This document shows positions 43,917-54,505 of a DNA stretch of 64,000 nt, piece after piece; the first letter of the stretch is position 1, and each line of letters begins with the position of its first letter. Source of the stretch: Entomortierella parvispora (Eukaryota; Mortierellomycota; Mortierellomycetes; Mortierellales; Mortierellaceae); assembly GCA_963573315.1 (NCBI GenBank), contig OY752151.1:744001-808000 (forward strand), in the 5' to 3' direction. A program made the translations under genes and the position numbers. Under the pieces are notes generated by a model, which saw nothing but the letters and a program-made list of their open reading frames with translations, searched no databases and was not told the DNA's origin.

Positions 43917-45620
43917 ATGGAGAGCGAACAGACCCATCCACTGCTACTCCCAGAGTTTATCCATGAGCTGGGTTTCTACTTGGAGAAAGATGTACTCTTC
44001 GATTGCATCCAAGTCTCGAAGTTGTGGTATCGTACATTTCTTCCTCGTCTCTGGGGATCCATTAGCGTCGATGATGAAGACACGGAGACCGAGAAGGACG
44101 CCGCACGGACCTTTCATTATATCGAAAAAAATGCCGCCATGATCGAGAGTCTCGACCTCTTCAATCTCAAGGAGGACTGCGCCAACAAACTCCTAAAGCT
44201 CGAGTATCCTTTGTTGGAGACTCTCTCCTTGAAATTCACCGAGTATCAAGACATCCTCCCTGCGATGAGGGATATGCTCATCCGTCATGGCCCTCGCCTA
44301 TCCTCCCTGAACTTCCGATACGTTGTCCGGGATGAATCTGTCTTTCAACTTTTTGACGTCCTGGAGGGCTGCAAAGACCATGGCCGACTCCGCTGTCTCT
44401 TCCTTGGACTCATGATTGTCGACGTTAGTGCCATGGATACCCGTTCAAGACAACTCTTGTGGAGCTTGGACACGCTGGAAATTGATTGTGTATCTGTGAT
44501 GCATTGCAATCAGGAATATTGGGAGAAGCAAGGCAGGCAACCTCCAGCGCTGTCGCCTGGTTCCATGTCAATAATGTCTGGCAACTCAACTAAGAAGGGC
44601 ACGGGCAAGGATAATGTACCTTCCAAGGTGCGAGATCTGACAGTAGTCGGCGCTAGAAATAGTCTGAAAGTGGACTATGAGCACTTCCTTGCGTGCCAGG
44701 AGCTAAAGTCTTTGTCGTGGGTCGAAAGAGGCTCTTCTTACAGCCACAAACCTATAATGGCAGACGACCTTCAAAGGGGTCTATGGCCTTCCCTCGATTC
44801 TCTCTGTCTGGGGCTTAAACACCTTTCAGATAGAGATATCGCCAACATTATCCTAGCCTTGGGAGACCGGCCTATGAAGCTTTTGGAGCTGAATGGTACA
44901 GCCTTTGGGCCTTTGAGCGCCAGCGCGTTGGTATACGGAAAAATCATTGACGGGGAGAATAATTCGAAGCCAATGCCGGACGAAATGCCTCGACCTACCT
45001 TGCAGATGCTGTATGTGAGGAACACAAAGTGCGAGGGCATATGGATGCAGCGATTCCTCTGCTTGTATTCAAACTTGAAGAGGTTTGCTGGCACGTTCAT
45101 GACCGACCGGGATTTAACGGATGATCCTCGGCCTTGGACCTGTCTCAAGTTGGAGCACCTGAACCTGGACATTAGGCGCGAGGTCTATGACGGACTTGAG
45201 CCTGAGCTACTGGAAGTCGATGATGACGAGACACTGTTTGTCAATCCTCCTTCGATCTTTCTTGATCGGATTGCAACCTTGACGCGAATGGAGGAGCTGT
45301 TGTTAAGTCAGAAGAAATTCTCTAATGACGATTTCCAGAATCTGGAGTTACATTGGACTCTAACAGGGATCAAAGCACTCAAGTCGTTGACTCGATTGAT
45401 GACAGTCTATTGGTTTGAGGTGGAGTACATGGACGCGATATTTATTGAAGAAACGTGGCCATGCCTGACCACTATCGTCACAAGGATGACAGATGAAGAA
45501 GCAAGAGTATATCTTCATGACAACGGGATAGAGGTCGAGGACTCCGATGAGCCTGTATCCGATGAGTCCAATCCCATGGCCGACATGTTCAATGCCATTC
45601 TTGGTAACCCGTTCTTTTAG
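43917..45620 (+). CDS. F-box/LRR protein
   Basis: 567 residues, single exon. The F-box lies at residues about 9-50 (LLPEFIHELGFYLEKDVLFD, CIQVSKLWYRTFLPRLWGS). The LRR-type region follows with the local family marks LGDRPMKLLELNGTAFG, DPRPWTCLKLEHL and IFLDRIATLTRMEELL. An acidic C-terminal tail (EVEDSDEPVSDES) is specific to this copy. By family it is a substrate adaptor of an SCF ubiquitin ligase. It is closest in layout to the genes at 26555 and 52373, so these three are probably members of one local expansion on the plus strand. Confidence 0.8.
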   Translation: MESEQTHPLLLPEFIHELGFYLEKDVLFDCIQVSKLWYRTFLPRLWGSISVDDEDTETEKDAARTFHYIEKNAAMIESLDLFNLKEDCANKLLKLEYPLLETLSLKFTEYQDILPAMRDMLIRHGPRLSSLNFRYVVRDESVFQLFDVLEGCKDHGRLRCLFLGLMIVDVSAMDTRSRQLLWSLDTLEIDCVSVMHCNQEYWEKQGRQPPALSPGSMSIMSGNSTKKGTGKDNVPSKVRDLTVVGARNSLKVDYEHFLACQELKSLSWVERGSSYSHKPIMADDLQRGLWPSLDSLCLGLKHLSDRDIANIILALGDRPMKLLELNGTAFGPLSASALVYGKIIDGENNSKPMPDEMPRPTLQMLYVRNTKCEGIWMQRFLCLYSNLKRFAGTFMTDRDLTDDPRPWTCLKLEHLNLDIRREVYDGLEPELLEVDDDETLFVNPPSIFLDRIATLTRMEELLLSQKKFSNDDFQNLELHWTLTGIKALKSLTRLMTVYWFEVEYMDAIFIEETWPCLTTIVTRMTDEEARVYLHDNGIEVEDSDEPVSDESNPMADMFNAILGNPFF

Positions 45621-45957
45621 TAGAGATTATTAATCAGTCCCGGAATAAACGATCAATCACAGGGAGAATAATTGGCCCAAACACTATTTTGCGGGAAGAG
45701 TCCCGTCTTCCCGTGCTCCCTTGCAGAACGTGCTCCGTCCTTTTTGGCGAATATTCATATTCCCACACTCCATTTTCCTTCTTGTTCGCTCTCTCCTCTC
45801 TCTCCTTCCCTTTCCTGCTTATCATTCTGCCATTATGAGTGTAAGTTTTTTCAACCTTGGTGAGTTCCTTGTAAACGGCACTCGATCACCTGCGAATTAG
45901 CCTTCTGACGGACTGCCTTCACCCTCACTTACTGCAGCCCCCACTGGGGAACAGGGC

Positions 45958-46312
45958 ATGGAATCAGTGACTGTCCACGGTTTGAGCTCCATTACTACCA
46001 CTTCAGCCCTCCGAGCTGCATTTGAGCCTTGCGGAGGGTAGTAAGTATATCTATCGTTCCATCAAGTCAAGGTAAGATCGCCCTCGAGGAACAAACTGGC
46101 TATGGTATATCATATGAGGCCCTCATTTCCTCATTTACTAACGACAGAAACTCAACCCTGTCACAGCCACAGTCCAAGACGATAGTAACAAAGACGATGT
46201 GATAGCAACAGTGACCTTTGGGAACCAGAATGCAGCCATAAACGCAGTCAACATCATGAATAGTCGTGAGATCGATGGGCGCCCCATTGCTGTCAACAAG
46301 CTCATGCCTCAG
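45958..46312 (+). CDS. RRM-type RNA-binding protein gene or fragment
   Basis: Two blocks together form an RNA recognition motif. 45958-46040 reads MESVTVHGLSSITTTSALRA followed by AFEPCGG, the first strand and helix. 46148-46312 reads a DDVIATVTFGNQNAAINAVN block with RNP1-like ATVTF, then SREIDGRPIAVNK, the last helix and strand. Between them is an intron-like stretch (GTAAGT at 46041, CGACAG before 46148). The exon phases do not match exactly with these sites, so either the true splice sites differ or the gene is damaged. ATGAGTGTAAGT at 45836 might be an earlier tiny exon. What follows 46313 is unclear. Confidence 0.5.
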
Positions 46313-46508
46313 GTCCAATCTCTCCTTTCCGCCTTTGTTTCTCAATGGATTGTGTAGAATCTTGATCTTGACCGTGGCGACTCTTTCTGTCTTTCCTGGA
46401 TCAGGTCAGCTTGATGGGCCAGTCTCTTGTTTCGACTCCAACTCTCCAGTATCAGGATCATGGACCGACCTGCAGAGATGCCGAGTGATTAACAGTTCAT
46501 GAACTCGC

Positions 46509-47216
46509 ATGGCCAGGAAACATCAAAAAGGTGTCAAGAACCAGGAATGGTGTTTTCAGTCGGCCACGATCTCAGCGCGACCTTCCTATATGAAAGATTA
46601 CGCAGTACCCAACAATAAACTGGATGGACTTTCACTACCTAAATCCACCTTGCTCTTGCTACTGTTCTGGGGACATACACTAAAGAAGGTATTGCCTCAA
46701 ACAGAAGAGGGTAAAAAAAAATCCTCTCAATTCGCTTTTGCCTACAACACGTCGTTCCACCGCGCTATTCAAGACACTCCGTTTTTCCTCGCTCATGGTC
46801 GCGACCTTCACTACCCTCTGCACGTCGTCGATCCTATCGATCTCGACCAAGCTCTGGCGGACTCGGCCAAGCACCGCACCAGCTTCCCTCCAATCTTTCA
46901 CAAGGCCCACAAGCTTCCCATCACCCTTCAGTCGTCCGCTGTGCCCCCTCCCACCAGTGATGAGGATGCCGCAAACATCGTGCCAATTGGCATCGTTGTC
47001 TGGCTGTGCACCCCCCAAGTCTCGACGCCACGGCCACTAGCCTTCGCACAGTCGCCAAGTTCAAAACGTCCTGTCACCGACATCCGCTCAATCACCCATG
47101 TCAGCCGCCTGAAGCTGCTCTACTCCCGTACTGGTCCTGATGACCCCCCATCCTCTATCTCCGAGATTGACCTTGCCTCCGCCCCACTCTCGGCGCCTGG
47201 TGACAGCTATCTTTAA
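46509..47216 (+). pseudogene. Gypsy-type retrotransposon Pol remnant (integrase C-terminal half)
   Basis: Within a 235-residue frame the part from about 46710 matches LTR-retrotransposon integrases. The end of the catalytic core is FAFAYNTSFHRAIQDTPFFL then AHGRD. The linker and SH3-like region follow with IGIVVWLCTPQVSTPR and ITHVSRLKLLYSRTGPD. The first 65 residues are not recognisable, and the catalytic D,D part and reverse transcriptase are missing. The remainder to 47650 is decayed. Confidence 0.7.
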
Positions 47217-47657
47217 AGTTTGTACTCCCGTCCACCATGCCCAAAGCTGATGCCACCAAGTCTTCACCTGGTCTATCCCCAAGAACATCGGCCAATCTTA
47301 GCCTCAGGTCACCTTCTCTTGCTTCAAGAACTTTTGCACCATGCCACCGCCCAAGCCTCGCTCTCCGTCTCCACTTCGGTCGACTCAGCCGACTTGTCCT
47401 GCATCCCGGCCCCATGCTTTCATATACCGCCACCCTCAGGCAGCAGATTCCACCGGCCCAACCGTATACAAGCCCAAACCTGATTTCACGCTCAGTAGCA
47501 GTACGGAGGCCGCTGTTGATTCTCTTCTACAAGATCTCCTTGCTCAATTCTATCGTCTTCACATTCACACTCTCGACAACGCTGTCGCGCGACTACACCG
47601 AAGATTATGGACCTCAAGCACCATTTCGAGCTGATGGCTTATTACGATGCTATCGTG

Positions 47658-47880
47658 TCGTGAAGGCCTCCTCGTTCCTTGACGCGTGGTTAGACCCGTC
47701 TGTCATGATTCCATGCATCAAGTGGCGCCGCGATACTCCGTGGATCAGCTGCAGACATAACCTTACAAAAACTTCTATCCTCCTATTATACCAGTACCAT
47801 TGCTACGTAGCTGAATCCTCGCGCCTATAAAAGAGAGTGAATCTTGACTCTCACAATAAATCAGTTATATTTCATCCTCA
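47658..47880 (+). mobile_element. Probable 3' LTR (or solo-type LTR remnant)
   Basis: Begins TGTCGTG and ends ATCCTCA. It contains TATAAAAG at 47826-47833 and AATAAA at 47855-47860, in the order expected of an LTR promoter and polyadenylation signal, downstream of the integrase remnant. No second LTR copy is in the window to confirm the ends. Confidence 0.4.
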
Positions 47881-47905
47881 GAACTCACTTTTCCTTTTCC
47901 TTTGC

Positions 47906-48235
47906 ATGTCAAGTTCCCCCATATCCTGGGTGTTCCTTTACATTGCTATCCTACTCCTTGCCTCCCTTGCTAATCTCGCCTCCGATGGTTTTCCCCTCTC
48001 GTCCTCAGACGCGTCCTCTGTCCAAGCCACCCCGCTTGCCTCGCCCTTATTCTTGCATGGTGGAGAACACGTTATGGCACTGGTGCCTGGTCCCACCTTG
48101 CTCTTAATCTCTATTGTTGGTCTTATTGTTGTCTTGGCTATCTCGTATTCTTCTTCCATGTTGTCGACAACGGAGTCGCCGGTATCGGAGTCGTCGAGGC
48201 TATTAGTGCAGGCTACTTACTTCATCATGGATTAG
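47906..48235 (+). CDS. Hypothetical small membrane protein (doubtful)
   Basis: 109 residues with a hydrophobic N-terminal stretch (WVFLYIAILLLASLANLAS) and a second membrane segment (LLLISIVGLIVVLAISY). It lies just downstream of the probable LTR. No family recognised; may be chance. Confidence 0.2.
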   Translation: MSSSPISWVFLYIAILLLASLANLASDGFPLSSSDASSVQATPLASPLFLHGGEHVMALVPGPTLLLISIVGLIVVLAISYSSSMLSTTESPVSESSRLLVQATYFIMD

Positions 48236-48239
48236 CTCC

Positions 48240-50260
48240 TCCCGGTAAACTGAGGCAAAGCTAGGTAATAAGCCCTAGTGTTTCCAGTCTTGTCGTGCCG
48301 CGTCATCACGTCTCAAAAGTCACTTTCTTCGCCTAAATCACAAGCGATCGCGTATCTACTCAAAAAGAAAGAAGATTGTGACCAAATACGGTGAGCATCG
48401 TGGAGGGTGGTGACTACAATGACCTACCCGTGCAATCAGGTGGTCGCTTTTTTTCTAATAGAAAAATGGAAGCTGAAGAACAAAAATGAATGGCAGGCAG
48501 CAAACAACAGCACCATGAAAAAAAAAAAAATGTTTGTGCGGCCATTGCGGAGAGCCGTTGGACTGTTGTCGGAGTGGAGACGGATGCTGCAGGGAAGAGA
48601 CAGGCATCATGCAGGGTTGTCCGAGAGATTATCAGGAATGGAGGTTAGACGCGTGGATGCACATCCGCCACATATGCATGACCTTTGAATGTCTTTTGTG
48701 TGACATGGTGCCAAGAGTAAAACGGTTCTCATGGTCAAAGGCATCAAGTCACATCACCAAAAAACTCTAACGCACATCCAACTGCTTTGACGAGAACTTG
48801 ATTCTTGTCGACATCGTTTTTTACGCCCTATCCCTGGGAAAAAAATCGTACCTAGGCCTTCTTGAGCGCGTTTAGAACTTGGCCAAACAGAACAGACAGA
48901 GAAGCAAATAAACAAACGGGAAAACCCTTTGAACCAATAGTAATGCTCGCCATCAGCAATCGCGCCATTGTGATGTGAAAGTAAACAAACGCGAGAGAGC
49001 TCAATGGCCCTTGAAATATGGCAAACAGCTTTCGGAAAAGGTCTAGTCGCGAGAACATGAAGGTAATATTTCATGTAAAAGTCCTTTAGTGGTCTACAGC
49101 GTTGTCCCTGTGGTCACCATTCAAATGATCCTGAACGTTGATCGAGGCAAGGGTCTGTTCACGATTGTGCTCAGGAGCAAGTCGCAAGGATCCAAACGTA
49201 GAACACAGGGCCTGAGAGTTAAACCCCAGTCGCTTGGACCCTCCCCAGCCAAAGTGCTCTCTCAATATTGATTTTGGCGGTTTATCTCACTTTACCAGGG
49301 TCGTTCGTCGGCCTGCGCCTGTCATCGATGCCATTATAGGGGACATGTACTCCTTGAAAAGATCACCTTATAGTGACACCCACCCAGACACCCTATATCT
49401 CGCGCCAGATGACGAGAGTGTTCAAACTGACGCCAAACCATGCAGCTCAATTGAGGGCTTGCAGCCGTTTGAAATGGTGGTCAAATTACCGAATTTGATG
49501 AAAGATGAAGAGAGCCTGCTCAATTCAACCAAACCCCCAAGCCATAATTGCCCCCATCCCTTCGTCGCCTTTTCGCCGCTTCTCAATCGTTGTCTGTTTG
49601 TTGTTTGTTGTTGTTGAGGACAACTCTGGGTGTTTCTATACTTACAGGGGACGGCTAACCGAGGGAAAGAAACGGAATATCTGTTCATGGAGACAACCCA
49701 AAAAAACAAAAGGATGGGCGGATCTCTGATAATCTCGGATTTTGTTAGGTCGGATTGAGAGCCCGTACCAGTGTGGGATGTAGTATATGACCGGGTCATT
49801 GGTATTTTTGTTTGTTTGACAATGTCGCAAGCTAATGCAAGGGGTGCCAGCATCCAATGGGAGGGAGGTGATCCATGAGAAATCGTGATCAGGGGGGCTC
49901 TGTTGTTGACAAACGACATGTACCTGCATCCCTCGTCTTTGCCCATGGACACGCTACTTTTATTGCGAGGAATTGAAATTGGAACAGCATATTGCCAGGG
50001 TGGCCCCTTCCAGGGACAGTGCACACAGGGAGAGCAAACATAAACTTGCCCCAGTTTTCAGTCCTGGCAGTGGAGCATCGTTGCTCCCGCCCTCTTTCGC
50101 GCAGCAAAAGGACGCGTTAAGGCGCGAATCCTTCATCATTCATACCATCTTGTGGCTACATTCAATTTTCTTACTTTGAACGTACCCCATCCTCGATAAC
50201 ATATCCCATCGCTACCCCGCTGTGATGATAGTGCATTCCTTTGAATGCTTCTCAACAAAA
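48240..50260. other. Intergenic, no gene seen
   Basis: 2 kb with no supported gene. An A13 run lies near 48517 and a GTTGTTTGTTGTTG stretch near 49600. Confidence 0.5.
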
Positions 50261-50272
50261 CGCGTTTCTCGA

Positions 50273-50279
50273 GTATAAA
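50273..50279 (+). promoter_or_regulatory. TATA box of the subtilase gene
   Basis: GTATAAAG in CGAGTATAAAGAGGGACGAG, about 145 bases before the start codon, followed by a C/A-rich leader with CAACAACAACAATC directly before the coding region. Confidence 0.6.
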
Positions 50280-50416
50280 GAGGGACGAGTGCCGCCCCTC
50301 TCACCTTCTCATCATCCTCCAGCTTTCCATCGCTCTTCAGCAACCAATCACCACACAGCCAACCAAGCCCTCCACTTTTCCAAAACTACCCCCCCAACAA
50401 CAACAACAATCAAGCC

Positions 50417-51598
50417 ATGAAGTACACTGGTCTTTTCCTCGTCGCAGTTGTCGCTTTTATTAGCTCTGCCGATACAGCTCCTTTGGTCAAAGGATCCAGT
50501 GGCAAGCCCATTCCCGACTCGTATATTGTCGTTCTCAAGGAAGGCCACAAACTGGACGACTTCCTCCCCAAGTTCAGTGCCATTGCCAAGAAGCAAAACG
50601 GTCGCGGACGCATGCCCACCATGGATCGTCAGTTCCACGCCATCCAGGGTTTTTCTACCACCGTTAACTCGGCTGCTTTGAAGGATCTCCTGGCTTCCCC
50701 CGAAGTCGAGTATGTCGAGCAGGATCAAATCGTTACCTTGAACGCGGCCCAGCAGAACAACCCTCCCTCGTGGGGTCTGCCCCGTATCTCTCAGCGCCAG
50801 TCCAATGTCAACGCTGCTTACTACTACCAGAACCAGGCCGGAGCTGGAGTTACCGCCTATGTAATTGATACCGGTATCAACACTGCCCACGTAGAGTTCC
50901 AAGGCCGTGCCGTCATGGGCGCCAACTTTGTCTCTGGATCGCCCAACACGGACGAGAACGGACACGGTTCCCACGTCTCAGGCACGATCGGCGGCGCCAC
51001 CTATGGTGTGGCCAAGAAGGTCAACCTGGTCGGAGTGAAGGTCTTGAACGCCCAGGGCCAGGGTGCCTTCTCGGGTATCATTGCCGGTATGGACTGGGTT
51101 GCTCAACGCGCCCGCGGCACCAAGGCCGTCGTCAACATGTCTTTGGGAGGAGGCAAATCGCAAGCTGTCGATTCAGCTGCCACGCGTTTGTACAATGCTG
51201 GAATCCCCCTGATCGTCGCTGCTGGAAACGATGCGAATGCGGATGCCTGCAACGGATCCCCCTCAGGTGCTCAGGGAACATTCACGGTCGGAGCCTCGGA
51301 TATCAACGATTCGATTGCCTACTTCTCGTCCTGGGGACAGTGCGTCGATGCTTTTGCCCCCGGTGTGAACATCGTTTCCGCTTGGAAGGGCTCTGCCTAC
51401 GCCACCAACACCATCTCGGGTACCTCCATGGCCACCCCTCACGTTGTTGGTATCGCCGCCTTGTTGTTGAGCTCTGACCCCAGCATGACCTCTGTTCAGG
51501 CCGTATACAACAAGTTGATCCAGTCCTCCACCCGCAACATCATTAGGGGCAACTTGAACGGATCCCCCAACCGCTTGGTCTTCAACAATGCCGTTTAA
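50417..51598 (+). CDS. Secreted subtilisin-like serine protease, proteinase K type (S8A)
   Basis: 393 residues, no intron. Residues 1-21 are a signal peptide (LFLVAVVAFISSADTA). Residues about 33-108 are an inhibitor I9 propeptide (SYIVVLKEGHKLDDFL ... VEYVEQDQIV). The mature protease starts near residue 110 with the PPSWGLPRIS motif of the proteinase K family. The catalytic triad is present: Asp151 in AYVIDTGI, His183 in NGHGSHVSG, Ser337 in SGTSMATPH. The oxyanion Asn271 is in AAGND. Length and order are normal for a secreted zymogen of about 280 mature residues. Codon use is strongly C-ending compared with neighbouring genes, suggesting high expression. It degrades extracellular protein, and the OPT transporter downstream could take up the peptides. 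Confidence 0.95.
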   Translation: MKYTGLFLVAVVAFISSADTAPLVKGSSGKPIPDSYIVVLKEGHKLDDFLPKFSAIAKKQNGRGRMPTMDRQFHAIQGFSTTVNSAALKDLLASPEVEYVEQDQIVTLNAAQQNNPPSWGLPRISQRQSNVNAAYYYQNQAGAGVTAYVIDTGINTAHVEFQGRAVMGANFVSGSPNTDENGHGSHVSGTIGGATYGVAKKVNLVGVKVLNAQGQGAFSGIIAGMDWVAQRARGTKAVVNMSLGGGKSQAVDSAATRLYNAGIPLIVAAGNDANADACNGSPSGAQGTFTVGASDINDSIAYFSSWGQCVDAFAPGVNIVSAWKGSAYATNTISGTSMATPHVVGIAALLLSSDPSMTSVQAVYNKLIQSSTRNIIRGNLNGSPNRLVFNNAV

Positions 51599-52372
51599 GA
51601 AAGAGGCTACACTCTTGGCTCCACTCCCCTCAGATTTTGTCTACTGTGTTGACCACAGAGAATTGGGGGGTTTACCGTGAGGAAGGAGTGATGCTCGATA
51701 ACGACAACATACCAAAACAAAAAATGTGGACTCTGCCTGGTGCAATGAGTAACAATGACCTATATTTCGCAGCTCATGTATGAATCTATTCACTTTTGTT
51801 CGAAAGAGCAAAAAGATCAATAAAAAGAAAAAAGAAAAATGAGGACCTTTACAATGTCAAAGATGGACGCACAAGTCTCTTAACACAGAGATTGCTCATT
51901 CTTCTTTACCTTTCGTTCCATGTCGAGCTGGAGCACTAACTTTCCCATTATGAGCAGAGCTTTCTATCCTCTCCCCACCAACAGCGGTTGGAGGAACAAA
52001 CAAAATAGTACATGGTCTCTAGGAGGCGCAGTGAATGACGGAACACCGGCACTCTACAACTTGCAGAGGCTCGCCCGGACCGCAAGAAGAAAGAGGGGTT
52101 GGTGCGGTTCTTCAAAATCCGCGGCAGGAAGGAATGGAGCGGAGGACAGAGTGTTGTGAGCCTTGATCTCTTTCCCTCTGAATAGAGCGACCCAGCGATC
52201 TACGGGCATGCAGACCGTGCACTTGTCGGAGTGTCGCACGAGACCTGCTGCCCTTGTTTTCACTTTTCAGGGACAGCGCCATGTCCTGCTTTCGACTCTC
52301 CATTCGCACTCTCTTGCTCTTTCCATTCCATCTCCATCTCCACCACCTTGTCCATCTCTCATCTTTGCAGCC
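51599..52372. other. Intergenic, 3' flank of subtilase and promoter of the F-box gene
   Basis: AATAAA-like signals near 51820. A CT-rich leader precedes the ATG at 52373. No gene. Confidence 0.5.
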
Positions 52373-53980
52373 ATGCCCCATCCGCTCGCCATTCCCGAAA
52401 TTGCACTCCATGTCACCACATTCCTCTCCAACAGAGATGTCTTTGCCTGCATCCAGGTCTCGCGTGCTTGGCACGAGGTCTTTCTCTCTAGTCTCTGGAG
52501 ACATATTCATCTCGACAAGTCCGATACCGAGTCCGACAACAATGGAGCCATGATCTCGTCCCTTCGGCAACATGCCAACTTGATACTTGCCTTGACTGTG
52601 GACACCATCTATCCAAAGTCGGACCTTGGCTATCTTGAACTCTTTTTCCCTCGCCTACAAGAACTCGACATCGGATTCTTGAAATCGGACCTCAGCCACT
52701 CTCCACGTCTGTTTGTTCGAGATTTTCTTCGCGAGCATGGTTCCCAACTACAGTCCTTGACGTTGAGGGGCATGCTCGGGGCAAAACACCCCACTGGACA
52801 CGGCAGCAATCTACCCAAACTGTGTTCCAATTGGGATATCCTTGCAGGTTGCAGCAGAGGCAAGCTCACAAAGCTCAGCCTCAGGACAGTGGATCTAATA
52901 TTTGACGAGATGAGCAGCGACTCTCAGCAAATGCTTTTGGGACTCGATTCTTTGATCCTGAACGACGTGGTCTTCACCGACTCTAGGTCACGAATTGAAC
53001 AAGTACATCAACGTGTACCTCAATGGCCGTATCGACTGACAGGTACAAGGATCCGTCACTTGAGGATGAAGGATTGCGAACCGATCCAAGATGAGTACCA
53101 GCTGCTGTTGGATTGCTCGCAAGAGCTGCGATCATTTTCGTGGGAGTGCCTTGGATACTTTTCCTTGACCATGTTCCATCCCTCGCTAGCAAGGGATTTG
53201 AAGGCGGGATATTGGCGGAGCCTGGAGAGCCTGTCACTGCGAATGAATAATCTCGAGGAAGAAACCCTTGCAGAGATTATCGAAAACATTGGACCCTTGA
53301 AAGACCTGGTTATGGACGAGACTCATTTCGGAGGGTCTTGCACACGGATGCTATTGAACGCAGATAACGGAAAACACAGGAACAAACTCGAGAGTTTGTC
53401 CCTGCTGTCATGCTCCTCTCTCCAAGGATCCATGGTCCAAGAGATGCTCTGTTCACTCCCGCGACTTCAACGGATCCGAGCACGGGAGTTAACCCTCCAA
53501 AGCATTGAAGAGGACCCTCGACCGTGGGCTTGTCAGGAACTCAAAGATTTTCGGATGGCGCTTGTCGTCCATTCGGGCTTTCCTGCGTCTCAGGAACAAA
53601 CAGAGTCTCGGGAAACAGAATTCTTGGACCGTTTGGGGCGATTGCATTGTCTGGAAGTCCTTGAACTGCGAAAAGCCTTTTCGCTGATTGGCTCCACTCT
53701 CTCTTATCAACCATTGCAGCTGGACAAAGGGCTGGACAGGCTCAAAGACTTGCAGTTGATGAGAGAATTGAGGATGATTGAGCAGACTGGCCCAAGATTG
53801 GGGATGGAAGAGGCTCAGTGGATGGTGGAACACTGGCCTAGATTGAAAACTGTCTACTTGCCTCGGTCACCATCACTCGCAGAATCATCGGATGTCATAG
53901 GAAAATATTTCACAGATCAAGGTGTGAAGTGCTATTGGAAAGGAGCATTCCCGACATATTATAACAAGTGGACTATCTAA
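52373..53980 (+). CDS. F-box/LRR protein
   Basis: 535 residues from MPHPLAIPEIALHV; the ATG at 52163 in the same frame would add 70 residues without F-box homology and is rejected. The F-box is at residues about 5-48 (IPEIALHVTTFLSNRDVFAC, IQVSRAWHEVFLSSLWRH). The LRR-type part has DEYQLLLDCSQELRSF, VMDETHFGGSCTRML and EDPRPWACQELKDF. It belongs to the same local expansion as the genes at 26555 and 43917 and is the best match to the broken gene at the window's left end. Predicted SCF substrate adaptor; target unknown. Confidence 0.8.
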   Translation: MPHPLAIPEIALHVTTFLSNRDVFACIQVSRAWHEVFLSSLWRHIHLDKSDTESDNNGAMISSLRQHANLILALTVDTIYPKSDLGYLELFFPRLQELDIGFLKSDLSHSPRLFVRDFLREHGSQLQSLTLRGMLGAKHPTGHGSNLPKLCSNWDILAGCSRGKLTKLSLRTVDLIFDEMSSDSQQMLLGLDSLILNDVVFTDSRSRIEQVHQRVPQWPYRLTGTRIRHLRMKDCEPIQDEYQLLLDCSQELRSFSWECLGYFSLTMFHPSLARDLKAGYWRSLESLSLRMNNLEEETLAEIIENIGPLKDLVMDETHFGGSCTRMLLNADNGKHRNKLESLSLLSCSSLQGSMVQEMLCSLPRLQRIRARELTLQSIEEDPRPWACQELKDFRMALVVHSGFPASQEQTESRETEFLDRLGRLHCLEVLELRKAFSLIGSTLSYQPLQLDKGLDRLKDLQLMRELRMIEQTGPRLGMEEAQWMVEHWPRLKTVYLPRSPSLAESSDVIGKYFTDQGVKCYWKGAFPTYYNKWTI

Positions 53981-54505
53981 TACAGGATAGGCGCAACTCC
54001 AGCACAAAAGCATTTGGACGTTATATAATAGTTTTTTAGATAAACAGATGGGCACTCTTTACTCCGAACGAAAGAAAGCAGGGGAAAACGCGCTGTGGCT
54101 TCTTTGCATGTGCGCGCTCCTTATTTTGGACCATTTATGGTGTGTGCTGTGACGGCCGAAAAGAAACAGAGCATGCCGCAAAGAGCATGCCGCAAAGTGC
54201 CTTGATCCGTTGACAAAATCGAACCCGTTCGAGGTCCACTCTTTGCGCTCTGTGCGTGAACGTGATATCGCAATTCGAAACTTCGCCAAGGGGTCACCCT
54301 CTCTGTTTTACTTTGCCAACCTCCCCCTGCTGTAGCAACATTCTTTGTTCACACCGGAAATTAAATAAACAGAACTGGAAAAAAAAAACGCGATCATTAT
54401 CTTTTCTTTGTCTTTACCTCCCTCTGTGTTTTACTCTCCGACATTTGACATCTCCTAGACTTTTTGAGCGACTTCTATTAGATCTTTGAGGAAAACTTTG
54501 AGCAA
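53981..54505. other. Intergenic, promoter side of the first ATPase gene
   Basis: AT-rich 3' flank, then T/C-rich DNA before 54506. No gene. Confidence 0.5.

Noticed and set aside
48407-48770. Cys-rich frame MCGHCGEPLDCC...
   Set aside because: No signal peptide or conserved spacing; the start follows an A run and the neighbourhood is repeat-derived.
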